From Serpula lacrymans var. lacrymans S7.9 (Eukaryota; Basidiomycota; Agaricomycetes; Boletales; Serpulaceae): DNA of 64,000 nucleotides. Both the position numbers and the translations under genes were made by a program. The DNA lies in the NCBI RefSeq assembly GCF_000218685.1, contig NW_006763299.1:1-64000 (forward strand). The letters run 5' to 3'. The notes beneath the pieces are model-generated. The model saw only the letters and a program-made list of their open reading frames with translations. It did no database searches and was not told where the DNA came from. Positions 1 to 10,102 of this stretch are shown in pieces. Position 1 is the stretch's first letter. Each line of letters begins with the position of its first letter.

Positions 1-1922
1 TCAAACTGCGTGCTATGTCTACCTTCCGCTGATATTGAGAATTGTTTACTCGTGCCAATGTCTTTTGTTGTCTCATATCTTGCTTTGTGCCCATCCCTGG
101 AATACAATCTTTTGGAATCAAACATCGTGGACATGGGCAAGCTCCCAAGTTCCTGATGCTAGTGAGAAGAACCCTAATACCATATAAGTGAAAGATTATA
201 ATATTAGAAAGAAAATATGTTACTTTTCCGGATAGTCCGCAGAATATGTGAAGATGCGAAGGTAAAAACGCCGTTTTATACCATCAGAACACGTAATTAC
301 AAGGCCATGCTTGCAAGCTTCAATAAACTCCTTGTCAAGAAGGATGGTCCATTGTGCATGCATGAACTCCCGATGGCAGTGTGTGTTGAAAGCATCATTA
401 ACTCCTTTGCCACCCGCAAATGCATTTGCAAAATCCTTGAATGAATCTGGGAGCTACATGGGCAGGAGATATATCAGTTCGGAGAGTAAAAAACAAGTGG
501 GAATAATGCTTACTGTTTGGAAGTATGCAATGTGATGACACAAGTGGCAACTAGGCTTGCATCTCCTGTATTTTGTATCATTGCCGAAAAACATGTATAG
601 AGGCCACAGCTTTGCATTGCCAAACGACGTGAGATGTGTTGCGTCGGACCAGAACATCAGTGCTAGTATACACCTCTCCAGATCACACCCAGGTTCTGGA
701 GGGGAGTCTTGTAGGCGCTGATTTTCCTCAACAAATGCTGGAGATGTATATAGGTCACCATAAAGTTGTGTCTCATCTCGGCCTTCAGGTTGCCAGTGAA
801 GTTCATAGGGGACATAGTGGAAAGAGTCCATTTCATGTTCATTAGCAAGTTTTTCTTGAACGACAGATAGTATGGAGCGATAGTGAAAGTCGGCAGTAAT
901 GAATTCCTTTGGACCTGGATCTGCCATTCTCTTGTGGAATGGGACAGAAATAGTGACTGGACTTGTCCTCCAACCGTCGTCCAGCCAGTCTGAGCTATTG
1001 CCATTGCTGTCGCCCACTGTGACAAGTGATTCATCAATCTTACGCCAGTTTGCGCCGCTGACATCAGCTGGTGAGAAGCCTTGTTCACCGATAATGTCGC
1101 AAAGCATGCAGAAGTTTTCCTGTGACTTGCGGGCACCATGGTTCCAGTACCAGTCACCTAGGAGAAGGGTGCTTTTATTTGGATATGGATGATAGGGGTT
1201 GGTGCTTTGAGTGCTGCATTGCGGATGGATCTCGGATGATGACGATGACAATATGTTCATAGAATCATTGTGGGGGTACAATGGTGTACAGAGCTCGTGA
1301 GGGGACTGGTGATCACTGGCATTGTGAGATGGTGGCCCATGGGTGTACTGTCGTAGTACTCCAAATATATTCTTGACTGTGCGAAACAATGTTTGAGTCA
1401 GGGCACCACCGGTCTGAGTACTGGGTGGTGGCTCATTTAGAGGTGGGCTGCGACTTTCACAACCTGGCTGTGGTGCTGAAAGCGGCTGTTGGATACTTGA
1501 GGGTAATGATAATGAAGGCTGGGGGAGTATATCACGAAATTGTTTTGGCAGTCTGCGATTTGTTCTTCGTGTGCGACGCTGTGAGAGTGGTGTATCCGAG
1601 TCAATGTCAAGACTGTGCGCTACAGGGCTCTGATGGGGCTATGGTCAGTGGTGCACTCTGTATGGATCACAGGACATACCGTTGGATTGGCTATTTCAAC
1701 AGCCGTAGTCTCTATGTCACATACATCCCCACTATGGCCCTCACCATGGCCACTGTTCTCCGCACTTTCTACACGACTCTTCTTTCTACTCATTAGCTCG
1801 CGAGCTCTCTCAAATATCATTGAGACACGATGTTTTCGTTTTTTGCAGTTTTTTTGATGCCATGTCAATGCTCCGTACTGTGAAAAACTTCGCCCGCAAA
1901 TACATGTTAGGGAATCATCCAT
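1..1922 (-). mobile_element. Plavaka-family DNA transposase, 5' part, frameshifted, runs off the window
   Basis: This is the N-terminal half of a Plavaka (KDZ/CACTA-related) transposase typical of agaricomycetes. Reading starts at 1922 with a C2H2-like finger (CICGRSFSQYGALTWHQKNC), then a low-complexity stretch, then a conserved core (DFHYRSILSVVQEKLANEHE, YTSPAFVEENQRLQDSPPEP, LMFWSDATHLTSFGNAKLWP, FFGNDTKYRRCKPSCHLCHH). Two introns fit the frame, 454-513 and 174-223. Exon 2 gives LPDSFKDFANAF and THCHREFMHAQW; exon 3 gives SIRNLGACPCPRCLIPK and continues past base 1. Near 1600-1630 the finger-bearing frame hits a stop and the rest continues in another frame with no good intron, so this copy is probably inactive unless a short intron was missed. 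The catalytic region lies outside the window. Family recognition is by remembered motif similarity. Confidence 0.85.
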
Positions 1923-2261
1923 AATGAGTGACAGAAATTTGAAGTGGGTGGAACATTGAAACTAGTGCAGGCTTCAGGGGCGAATAGTGATGAATGTGAA
2001 GATCTAACATAGAACAATCAAGTAAACCGTGTGACACAGAAGAATGGAGCAACTGACATTTTCTCCATTTCTTTAACGTAAGACTGAACTTTAACAAAAA
2101 AAAAAGTTAAGATCCGGACAGGCACTTCTTGATCTCCAACGGGAAAGTGATATCGGTATTGGAGTCGGGTCACAGCAGAGAATTAGTGCATGGGAAATAT
2201 ACAATAGTGTTTGAGCTCACCAAAATGTGACAAATCCTTCATTTGATCCCCCCACCAAGAC
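1923..2261. other. AT-rich spacer, no gene seen
   Basis: This stretch separates the start of the transposase (minus) from a small plus-strand gene. It has an A-run near 2096-2104 and no reading frame that resembles a protein. A transposon terminal repeat could lie here, but the other end of the element is outside the window, so none can be paired. Confidence 0.4.
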
Positions 2262-2813
2262 ATGCCTCAGACTGACAACGAAATCATTCAAAGGACCCTA
2301 GTTGGTGTCCCAGAACACCTGTTCAGCCGATTCACAGTCTATGGCTCAGGCGAAGATGTTGAGTTCTTTTATGACTGGGACAGTGACGATGAACCCTGGC
2401 CTATTAATACGGCAGATAAGAAGGAGACAGACGGGGCTGCTCCCAAAGATGAAGGAATTTCTGTGAAAACTGAGGTAAGCGACATCTCTCAATATAGATT
2501 GTAGACTCACCTTTGTCGTAACAGGAAAGTACAGACTTGCAAAACATTGTAACTCAGCCCCAGTCTTGTGGGGTAAAACGCCGCCTGTCAGAAGTCAGTA
2601 TTGACAACAAACAAGCTACTTCTGTAATTCAACCCCAGTCAGAGGTTGTGGATAGTGGAAAATCTGGTGAGCATATCAGTAACAACCGACAAAGGCACCG
2701 CACTACAGCTGGTAAGAACGAGCAATCCTTCTTAGGCTTTTAGTTGATACTCACATGCTTGCATTGTAGCCAGGAAATCTGGCCAAGGGAGGCAGCGGAA
2801 AACGTTGAGGTGA
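2262..2813 (+). CDS. Small hypothetical protein, 3 exons (about 147 aa)
   Basis: Three exons join in frame: 2262-2474, 2525-2711 and 2770-2813, with introns GTAAGC..ACAG and GTAAGA..GTAG. The product has an acidic, aromatic N-terminus (RFTVYGSGEDVEFFYDWDSD), a polar middle and a basic tail ending GRQRKTLR before the stop. I do not recognise the family. The clean splice sites and frame suggest a real gene. It lies upstream of two minus-strand small genes and the DUF6698 gene, and the group may belong to one element or one lineage-specific locus. No targeting signal or membrane segment is seen. Confidence 0.55.
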
Positions 2814-3129
2814 GGAATCCAGTGACAACAGCATACCGAAGAGAAGGTCTCCCACTAGTCATGTTGGTCTGTCAATGTAGAATAGTTGTAATTGTGCGGT
2901 ACCTCGAGCCATATGATCTACTTTCACTGCTGTGAATAAGGCATTGAATGATTAAAATAATGTGTTTAGGCTGATGTACGTACCTCTGGGTTCTCAACGA
3001 CAATGCTTTGAACAGCCTCTTATCGTTCGTGTATTGTCACCTCAATACTATATCACAAAAAGATAATATGCATATAATATTTCATTACAGTTTTTCGTAC
3101 ATTGTTTATTACCGTTACACAATCCTATC

Positions 3130-3630
3130 TTTCAATCATCACCTAGGTATTGACTCAGCTACAGTTTTAACAGGATAGTGGTCAACTTACTGATGAGTGA
3201 TGCAGGCGAGGGTGCATCCACAGGAACCTGTGAGTACAGTTCACAGGATGGTGGTTCCATCCCCATCTTTGAAACCTCAAACTGCATTAATCCCACCTGA
3301 CGAGACTCGGCAATTGCATAATTTCGATACTTGTCGCGTTCTAAGTACATGACATGGAGTTGTTTCTGCATTTCTTCAAGCTTGATTTTCAATTCCTCAT
3401 TTGAAAGGTTGTTGAGTTTATGATCTGCCGTGTCTTCTATAAATCATGTAAGATGATTGACGTCTGAAAACAGCAACAAAATATGTACCCATCAAATAAG
3501 AGTCTGTTTGAACACTTGCATCGTTTTTAACAACATTTTTACCCGAGTCTGTCAACTCCTCTGTGACGGTAATGCTTTTGAACGTGAAATTGATCAACCG
3601 GGTAACAAAGTGTCTGGACTCACTGGACAT
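3130..3630 (-). CDS. Small coiled-coil hypothetical protein
   Basis: Starting at 3630 (MSSESRHFVTRL), the frame runs to an intron of about 50 nt (GTACATATTT..TTATAG, near 3435-3488) and continues in a charged helical segment (NLSNEELKIKLEEMQKQLHV, MYLERDKYRNYAIAESRQVG) expected to form a coiled coil. It then ends either at 3159 or, through a further short intron, near 3131-3140. An upstream ATG near 3680 could add residues. Length is about 130-140 aa. I do not recognise the family. It lies between two other small hypothetical genes. Confidence 0.5.
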
Positions 3631-3799
3631 CTTCTACATGAAAACTAAGGCGTCTTTTCTTGTTTTCATTGCCAGTGGTGGACATGATGCGTATCTGTGA
3701 GATAGGATGTGGCAAAAAAGTGGAGTAAAAGCTGTAAGAATCAAAACAGACATCGGAAGACCTAACAGGCCACTTACGACAGAGGAATAGAGAGCTGAA

Positions 3800-4518
3800 C
3801 TAAGCCCGTTGCTGTCCCAAGGGTTGATGGAACTGAGAGCCTTTGACCCTGACTGTCACACTCACATCTCCACAGAAAAATGAGATCACCTGTATTGTAG
3901 CACCTAGAAGTCGCCGTGTTATGAATTTAGATAACCAAGTTGAGAAATTGGTGTACACACCTTGAAACATACCAAACCTATTGCATGCTAAGAGCACAGC
4001 CCATGGGGAAACGACAATGCTGTCCTGACAAATGCGGTGGTGCTGGCCTTGAGTGAAAAATTTTCTATACTGCTCTCCATGCTACTATCATGCACTATCC
4101 ACAAAAAGCAAGAACTCACCAATCTCATCCTTACCCTGTTTGTCATGATCCGAGAGACAGTTCTCAGGTCTTTTTCCAGGCAAGATCATAGCGTAAACTG
4201 ACGACTGACCTGGTAAACTGTTACAAATTTCTCCAAAATAAGTCAAAGTGGAGTACTCAAGCCTTTAAATCACAAGAAAACACTTACCTTGTCTGTCATC
4301 AGCATTCCATCTACCCATCTTGAGGTCCCGTGTGCAAGTTGAAGGTGTCTAGCTGTTGAACCATTGAGAATTGACCATGATGGTGCGGCGAACACGGGAA
4401 GCAGATGCCGACTTACCGGAGAATCCTGATCATCCATCTCTACTACCTTCTTTCGAGTCTGCACTAACTGCAGTGTCTCGAAAACGCCCGTGAGTAGCTT
4501 CAAGTTGATTTCAATCAT
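3800..4518 (-). CDS. Hypothetical protein, uncertain exon structure
   Basis: The first exon, 4518 down to 4288, encodes about 77 aa (VFETLQLVQTRKKVVEMDDQ, HLLPVFAAPSWSILNGSTAR) and ends in a clean GTAAGT donor. Further coding-like pieces follow on the same strand: about 4210-4110 (SSVYAMILPGKRPENCLSD), 4050-3970 (VVSPWAVLLACNRFGMFQ) and 3885-3800 (VISFFCGDVSVTVRVKGSQF, then a stop). Joining exon 1 to the 4.2-kb piece in the expected frame needs a non-standard junction, since the obvious acceptors lead to a stop within 20 codons. The gene is therefore either misread here or decayed. I do not recognise the family. Confidence 0.35.
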
Positions 4519-4643
4519 TGCACAAAGCTGACACAGGACTTAGACGTCTTTCAGACCCCTTGGTAGGCCATGGTCGCCATTTCTGTCGTACTGTCCACCC
4601 ATTTTGTAACATCAACTCTCTCCTGATCAATGGACTGCTTCGG

Positions 4644-5899
4644 ATGAGTGATGAATCAGACGATCAGCACCTTACTGGAAAGTAAGTTGAAATAGATTAT
4701 ATTTTCCTTGGTTTTTATTGAATATTTTTCTCAGTGAACTACGTGAACAGAAGATCTTTTTGAGTCTTCTTTGTATGGTGCCTGGGCTCAAGGATCGGTT
4801 GACCGATAAGGATTCGTCTGAGGAGGAAATTGAGATCATTAGCCAGCTGGTGAGCCCCATTATCACCTGAACCCAAGTCAGATCCCCAAGCTCTCAACAA
4901 GATACTAATGGCACAACATACCCAGATACAAAAAGGTGTTTCTGGTGCCCGATCTGACGACACCAAGAGCATCAAAGGTGCCATAGTCGAATGGATAACA
5001 CCTCAAGGCCAGCAGCTTAGCCCACAGCTCCATCGGAATATCAAGTCCAACCGAGGCTTCAATCATCATCGTACCGGGCAACTACTATGTCCAACTGGAC
5101 TTGATTGGGAAGATGAAGAGTAAGTACTTTCTAGTATATTTTTTGATGGTTTACGAAAGTTTTTCTATAGGACTCGAGCTAAACTACGAAATGGTGATAT
5201 ACACATTGCTGGTGACCACTGGCCCATATTTTTGTATGCCGACTGCATTTACAATGCAGAAGACCCATGGATGGGCCTGTTTAAAAACAATGTTTTGATC
5301 TCGGTGCGCGTTTTTTTTAATTGCTTCTAATAGTCTAATTCCAGCTTTTTTTCTTCCTTAGGCTTACAAGTACGTCTTCACATCCCCGTCATCTGTTGAC
5401 ACAAACGCCGAGTCACGAGCAACTCACTCGGGTAATGCTCGTTTACATGGCATGTTACATGTTACACCAGCGTCAGTTGCATATATTGCAACACAAGTAA
5501 GTAGCTGTAGTTTCACATGATTGTCAGATGATAGGCTAACAAACTCAATGAAGGTCCGTTTTGCACTATCTTCACAGGCAATATTCTCCCGCACAGATAT
5601 CACTTCCGATTCTGAGGGATTTTTCAATAGTGTCATGGACTTATTCGAGGATCCCGATGAAATCGAAGATGTCAACAGTCTCTTAGCGTGGTGGGACTCG
5701 TATGTAGTACTATAGTCTTTTATGCAACCACCATACTTACCCATATTGTAGGAAAATTTTTCCTGCCTCAGCCACCCCTACGAGAATCCCAGCAAAGAAC
5801 GGCGCATTGGCGAAGATCCGACAAAGACGAGCGGCTCTCAAACACCAAATGTCCCCTTCAAGCTCTCGTTCTGAGGGGCAAGCTAATGCGGACAACTAG
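4644..5899 (+). CDS. DUF6698-family protein, 7 exons (302 aa)
   Basis: Seven exons join in frame: 4644-4681, 4735-4849, 4926-5119, 5171-5303, 5362-5496, 5554-5699 and 5752-5899. The order of segments matches the agaricomycete DUF6698 family: KIFLSLLCMVPGLKDRL, GVSGARSDDTKSIKGAIVEW, LLCPTGLDWEDEETRAKL, AGDHWPIFLYADCIYNAEDP, SAYKYVFTSPSSVD, VAYIATQVRFALSSQAIFSR, then a basic end (RIPAKNGALAKIRQRRAAL). The biochemical role of the family is unknown; it is often present in many copies in mushroom genomes. All exons are intact, so this copy may be expressed. The start is the first ATG in frame with the conserved N-terminus. Assignment rests on remembered family motifs. Confidence 0.8.
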
Positions 5900-7242
5900 C
5901 TAAGCAAAGTCGGAGGAATGTAGAATTAAGTATACTGTATTGTAAATTGTACTGTATATTGTGTACACGCTTTCAATGAAATTTGTGTCCTTACTACCTG
6001 TTGTGATGACCTAGTTATCAATAATTAAAACAGCCCTAAGTCCTTCCAAACGAAGGCCAGCCTGTGTGAGTAAGTACCCGGGCCACTACCTAGTCAGTTT
6101 TGGCAACTCTAAGTGCAGTTACTATGGATGGCAGCCTACATACACTTGTATTCAAGTTCTCAGTGGTTTCTCGTTTTGCCTCGGTCACGAGCTACCAGGT
6201 GTAACCAGTCATATCAGCACTGATATTGATTGTATATCTTGCCGTGATAGAGTCTACACTATAATTCTTATAAATCTGATCGAAGGTAACAATACTAACC
6301 AGACATATAAGGTCTTGGATATATTATTGATCTTATTGAGGAGGCCAACTTCACAATGTATATCAGCCATATATATATTGTGCCGTTTGTATCAGAGCTA
6401 ACCAGACATACAAGCTCTTGTAAACGGGACCAAAACTATTGTAGTTCTTGTGCTAATTACAATTCTTATAATGGCTTACAATCATAGATCAGATTTTCAC
6501 CAATTTCCTGATGGAGGGAGAGACACAGTATTGCATTGTGCGGTGGAAAAAGCCATGTTGCATTCATACTCTAGTCTTCGCCGATCTTGCCTTCTGGTGC
6601 AGACGGGGGAGGTGACCTGTTTCTTCATCGGTTTCATCATCTTCCTTGTCTATGGTCATACAATAGTGCCCGGAACCTGTTGTTGCAGATGGCACAGTGC
6701 CGGGCTGTGAGGCAACGATAAACTATAACAAAAACAAAACCTGTCTCCTACTGCACTTGCAGGGAGTAAGAGGTTCAATGAGCTTTTGAGGTTGACAGAC
6801 GCTAGTAAATATAGCGAGTAGAGGACTTGGGAGTAAACTCAAGGGTTTCGGTTGAGGAGTAAAGCGGGTAAATCAAGTAATAGAAAACTAAGGAACTATA
6901 CATGAATAGGTAAGGCTTTATATAGCTAACCGTTGTCATGCACCAAAGTTGATTGGTAGCATGGACAGGTGTCAATAACGAAGCAAATATTCAAAAAGAC
7001 TCGCCTTTGCGCCACACAGGCACAGTGCCACGTGGAATAGTAATTAATATTCCCCTTTTGAACTTGTGGCTGATCAGCACCACCTCTATTAGGCAATCCA
7101 GTCACGCTCACCTTTGCTTTTCCATCCGGTACTTTCCGCATTTCGGCATTTCGGCAAATTTTCGCGTCGCCACTAGCTACACATTGCATTGCGCCCTCGC
7201 TTTTGTTGTTTCCCTTACTCCCCTTCCTTTGCCTAGCCCCAC
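5900..7242. other. Low-complexity and decayed repeat sequence
   Basis: No credible gene is visible. Two similar segments of about 27 bp sharing CTAACCAGACATA occur near 6295-6325 and 6398-6425. The part from about 6640 to 7100 has a long non-coding stretch and a purine-rich run (6780-6900) that could be a solo LTR fragment, but no paired LTR or primer-binding site can be shown. Open frames here lack protein-like composition. Confidence 0.35.
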
Positions 7243-7786
7243 CATGGGCCCCTTCCTCTCCTTTTTATTCTCACCTGACGGTCGTTTCTGGGTCCCCATT
7301 CTAATCCACTTGTTTGTCACCTCCACCCTCCTCCTCCTCATCTTATTTGCACCCCCACCATTTCTGATGTCACCACTTCCTATCCGCTTCCGTCGCCGAT
7401 CCGTTGACTACCACGTGCCACTGCTGATATCAGCAAAGCCCCGGTGGCCAGTCCAAATAGGGCAACAGGTCCATCTTCATGACGTTGATCTGCCATCATA
7501 TACTATCAAAACATCGGTCGCTCGTCTTGCCTGGTTGGAGCGTGGGTGGGTAGTTTTTGAGCTGGAGAAGGTTCATCCCCTTGCGTCGCCCATGTTCATC
7601 GCTGTCCCATTCACTTGGGTACACTTATCATTTGTCCATCGTCTTCGCTACAGCTACACCTACCACACGCTGCCTGGGACTCACTTGTTCCAAATTGGAA
7701 CTACTCCTCTCCCTCCCTCGTTTGATCAGGTGGTCCAACACAACCAGTCCATTGCTAAGGCCATGGAACTGTCAGATTTGGACTAG
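7243..7786 (+). CDS. Unassigned ORF with one membrane segment (about 180 aa)
   Basis: A single open frame starts at the ATG at 7243 (MGPFLSFLFSPDGRFW) and ends at 7786; the frame is also open upstream to 6953, but that part is not protein-like. The N-terminus has a strongly hydrophobic segment (IHLFVTSTLLLLILFAPPPF) followed by an Arg-rich stretch (IRFRRRSVDY) and a soluble part (LISAKPRWPVQIGQQVHLHD). It is followed by pyrimidine-rich non-coding DNA. I do not recognise the family. It could be a single-exon gene, part of an unclassified retroelement, or chance. Confidence 0.3.
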
Positions 7787-9370
7787 GTGGTGGACCAGTG
7801 GCTCCAGTTTCTTTTTCTTCAGCAGAACATTCATTTACAGTGCGATTATTTTTGATTTTTGAATCATTTTTATGGACACATATTTTTTTAGAATGCCTGA
7901 CTGACAATAAAGGAACTGTGTTGATACTGATAGTGTTTTGCCTTGCCCTTTTTTTTACTGCATCTTCCCATGACATCATGATTTTCCTGCTCTCCTTTTG
8001 CTATTGGACTTTACTTTATGGCTGTACAAACCTGTGACATTACTCACAGCATTTATTGTTCTATCCCTTTCTTTTCCTTTTTTTGACAATCTTATCCTGT
8101 ACTACCTACGCAGGATTCGTCAGCGTACATTCCTTCCTTCATATTCTTTCTCATTCTTTTTGCACAGCTATACTGTGCATAGCCTACTTTTCTTTTACTA
8201 TATAAACCCCTGTATTTTACCTTGTAAAAAAAAAACAAGAACTCGATTCCAGACTTCTTCTCTAATCTTAAGTCCACTTCTTACTGCTACTTGTGATCCA
8301 GTGTGGTCACAACACTTCCCACTTCTACCACTATTAACTGCTGTCATCGTCACTCGTCACTTTTGAAAGTGATTGTCATCCCCTTCGATTAGAGTCCTTC
8401 TGAGCACTACAGTTTGTGCGTCAGGAGCCTGCTATCACTGGGAACCTCATCACTTCGTCATCCTCGTTGTTCTCAAACCTACCTTGTGCTACGATTAGCA
8501 AGGTAGTGCTCGTCTATACTCGCCACAAACCCCCTATCTTTCTATAAATTCAACTATCCCTCCTCCTCAAAACCCACACTCATACACCACTGGGTTTTAC
8601 TTTGAAGGATCCTCATATATGCCACCCCACGAACAACCAGAGCACCCACTGTTCTAGGAGGCAAAGCCCATAAACAAGTTCCGTGGAATCTGGGAGGATT
8701 GTGTGTTAGTTTGTTTTTGTGTGTGGTTTTCTAACAACAGTTCTCATCATCGACACCGTTCATTCCTCAGACCGAAAGGAGAATAGATGAAAAGTGGTCT
8801 GAGGAATAAATCGTCCAATAAGAAAATGGGGAACAACTATCGTACGACTTTGAATGATTAATCAGCGGGTGAGAAAATTGTACTAATAATAGGTGTTTGT
8901 CACACGTGTTCAGGAACCGTATCCTCATGATGAGGAACGATTCTCATCAAAGTGTTTATTAGTATATCCAGGCCTTAATGGGACTTGGAGCTGGTTGGCG
9001 AGATGCCTACTACTAGTTCCTACCCATTGTGGTGGCTGGCTGGGAGTGATACCCAGTCTCTGATCTGTGATATAAAGTGGTAGCGGTGGTTAAGAAAGCC
9101 TGTGAGGGCTATGAGAAGTAAGATCGCAAACAATACCTCTAGCCCTAGAGCCAGAGGTGTAATGGGAAAAGTGTTCGAGAACCAAGACATAGAGAATATA
9201 AGAAAATAGTAAAATGGTCCTTACATGGGCGTGGCTGGTTCGGGGGTGTGGTGCACTCGCTTGGCTGCTGTGAAGATTAGGGATAGTTAACAAGGTGTAT
9301 GTATGACTTTATGCACCGAAAAGTAGCCAAAATCATCATTGATCTCATCCAGAGCAGTCTGGAAGAGACC
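7787..9370. other. Pyrimidine-rich non-coding region
   Basis: From 7.8 to 8.6 kb the plus strand is very T/C-rich and carries only short compositional frames. From 8.7 to 9.3 kb it is unbiased and no gene is seen. A perfect 12-bp inverted repeat lies at 8762-8807. The whole stretch resembles the non-coding body of a decayed transposable element, but no ends can be defined. Confidence 0.35.
8762..8807. repeat. Perfect 12-bp inverted repeat
   Basis: The arms ATTCCTCAGACC (8762-8773) and GGTCTGAGGAAT (8796-8807) are exact reverse complements with a 22-nt loop. It could form a hairpin in RNA or be a relic of a small inverted-repeat element. No gene is close enough to assign a role. Confidence 0.7.
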
Positions 9371-9377
9371 ACCAAAG

Positions 9378-9750
9378 CTAGAGAAACCTTTTCTGGCTGA
9401 AGCTGCTCATGCTGTTGGCCGTCTGGTGTATCTGGGGAGATAGGGGTGGTCCTTCAGGACAGAGTGCCAGCTGTGCGAACCTTGCGATGTTTACAAGGCG
9501 GAGCACAAGCTTTTGGTGCGATGGCAGCTTCTTCTCGTAGCTCTCGCAGTGAAGGTGGGATGGCAGTTCCCTCGGATTTGCGAAACTTCTCATGCCAGTG
9601 AAAAGCGCCCCAAGAAACCTTTGTGAGAACACCCTTGCAGTGTCTTTGGCAGTCACAAAGATACTTTTGTGCCATATTGAAGGTAGATGTTGCCTTGATT
9701 GATAGAGAAAGCTGGAAGGGAGGGAAGGGTATCACAGGAAGGGATATCAC
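9378..9750 (-). pseudogene. Fragment resembling a CACTA/Tnp2-type transposase N-terminus
   Basis: From an internal ATG at about 9675 the minus strand reads MAQKYLCDCQRHCKG, then VSWGAFHWHEKFRKSEG and a basic Cys-containing stretch (CAPPCKHRKVRTAG) before a stop at 9454. A neighbouring frame stays open to 9378. Short Cys-rich starts of this type occur at the beginning of Tnp2-like proteins of basidiomycete CACTA elements. No catalytic region follows, so it is at best a truncated relic. A short host gene cannot be excluded. Confidence 0.35.
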
Positions 9751-10102
9751 AGAGAGGAAGCAAAGCTAGTAAAGCATACAGAGCTATGTGCTTTGTGTGC
9801 TTTGCTAGCTTTGCTGCCAGAATACCAATGGACGAAGCTGGAAAATGAAATGAAACAAGTCAAAAACGGATCAAGCATGCGTCATTATGTTTGGTCACAA
9901 CCAATTGTATTTGGTAGCGCGTTCATGCACTATCCGCGTTTACTTCACACTCACAGCCTCTTGTCACTTTTGGGACTTAACTCCGAAAGCCCCGATTGGC
10001 TTTGCGCACGTGATTACGTGCTATTTTCCATCGGCCGATCCAGTTTTGCTTTTGAGTACCGAGTAGGATAATTGAGGATTGTGCAACATTGACTGGGGTG
10101 AA

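Noticed and set aside
899..1857. Several plus-strand open frames (97, 135 and 80 codons)
   Set aside because: They lie opposite the Plavaka transposase and have no protein-like composition of their own.
4672..4984. Minus-strand frames of 64 and 81 codons
   Set aside because: They are antisense to exons 2 and 3 of the DUF6698 gene, whose spliced translation matches a family.
6640..7100. Possible solo LTR
   Set aside because: No second LTR, target duplication, primer-binding site or polymerase frame can be shown.
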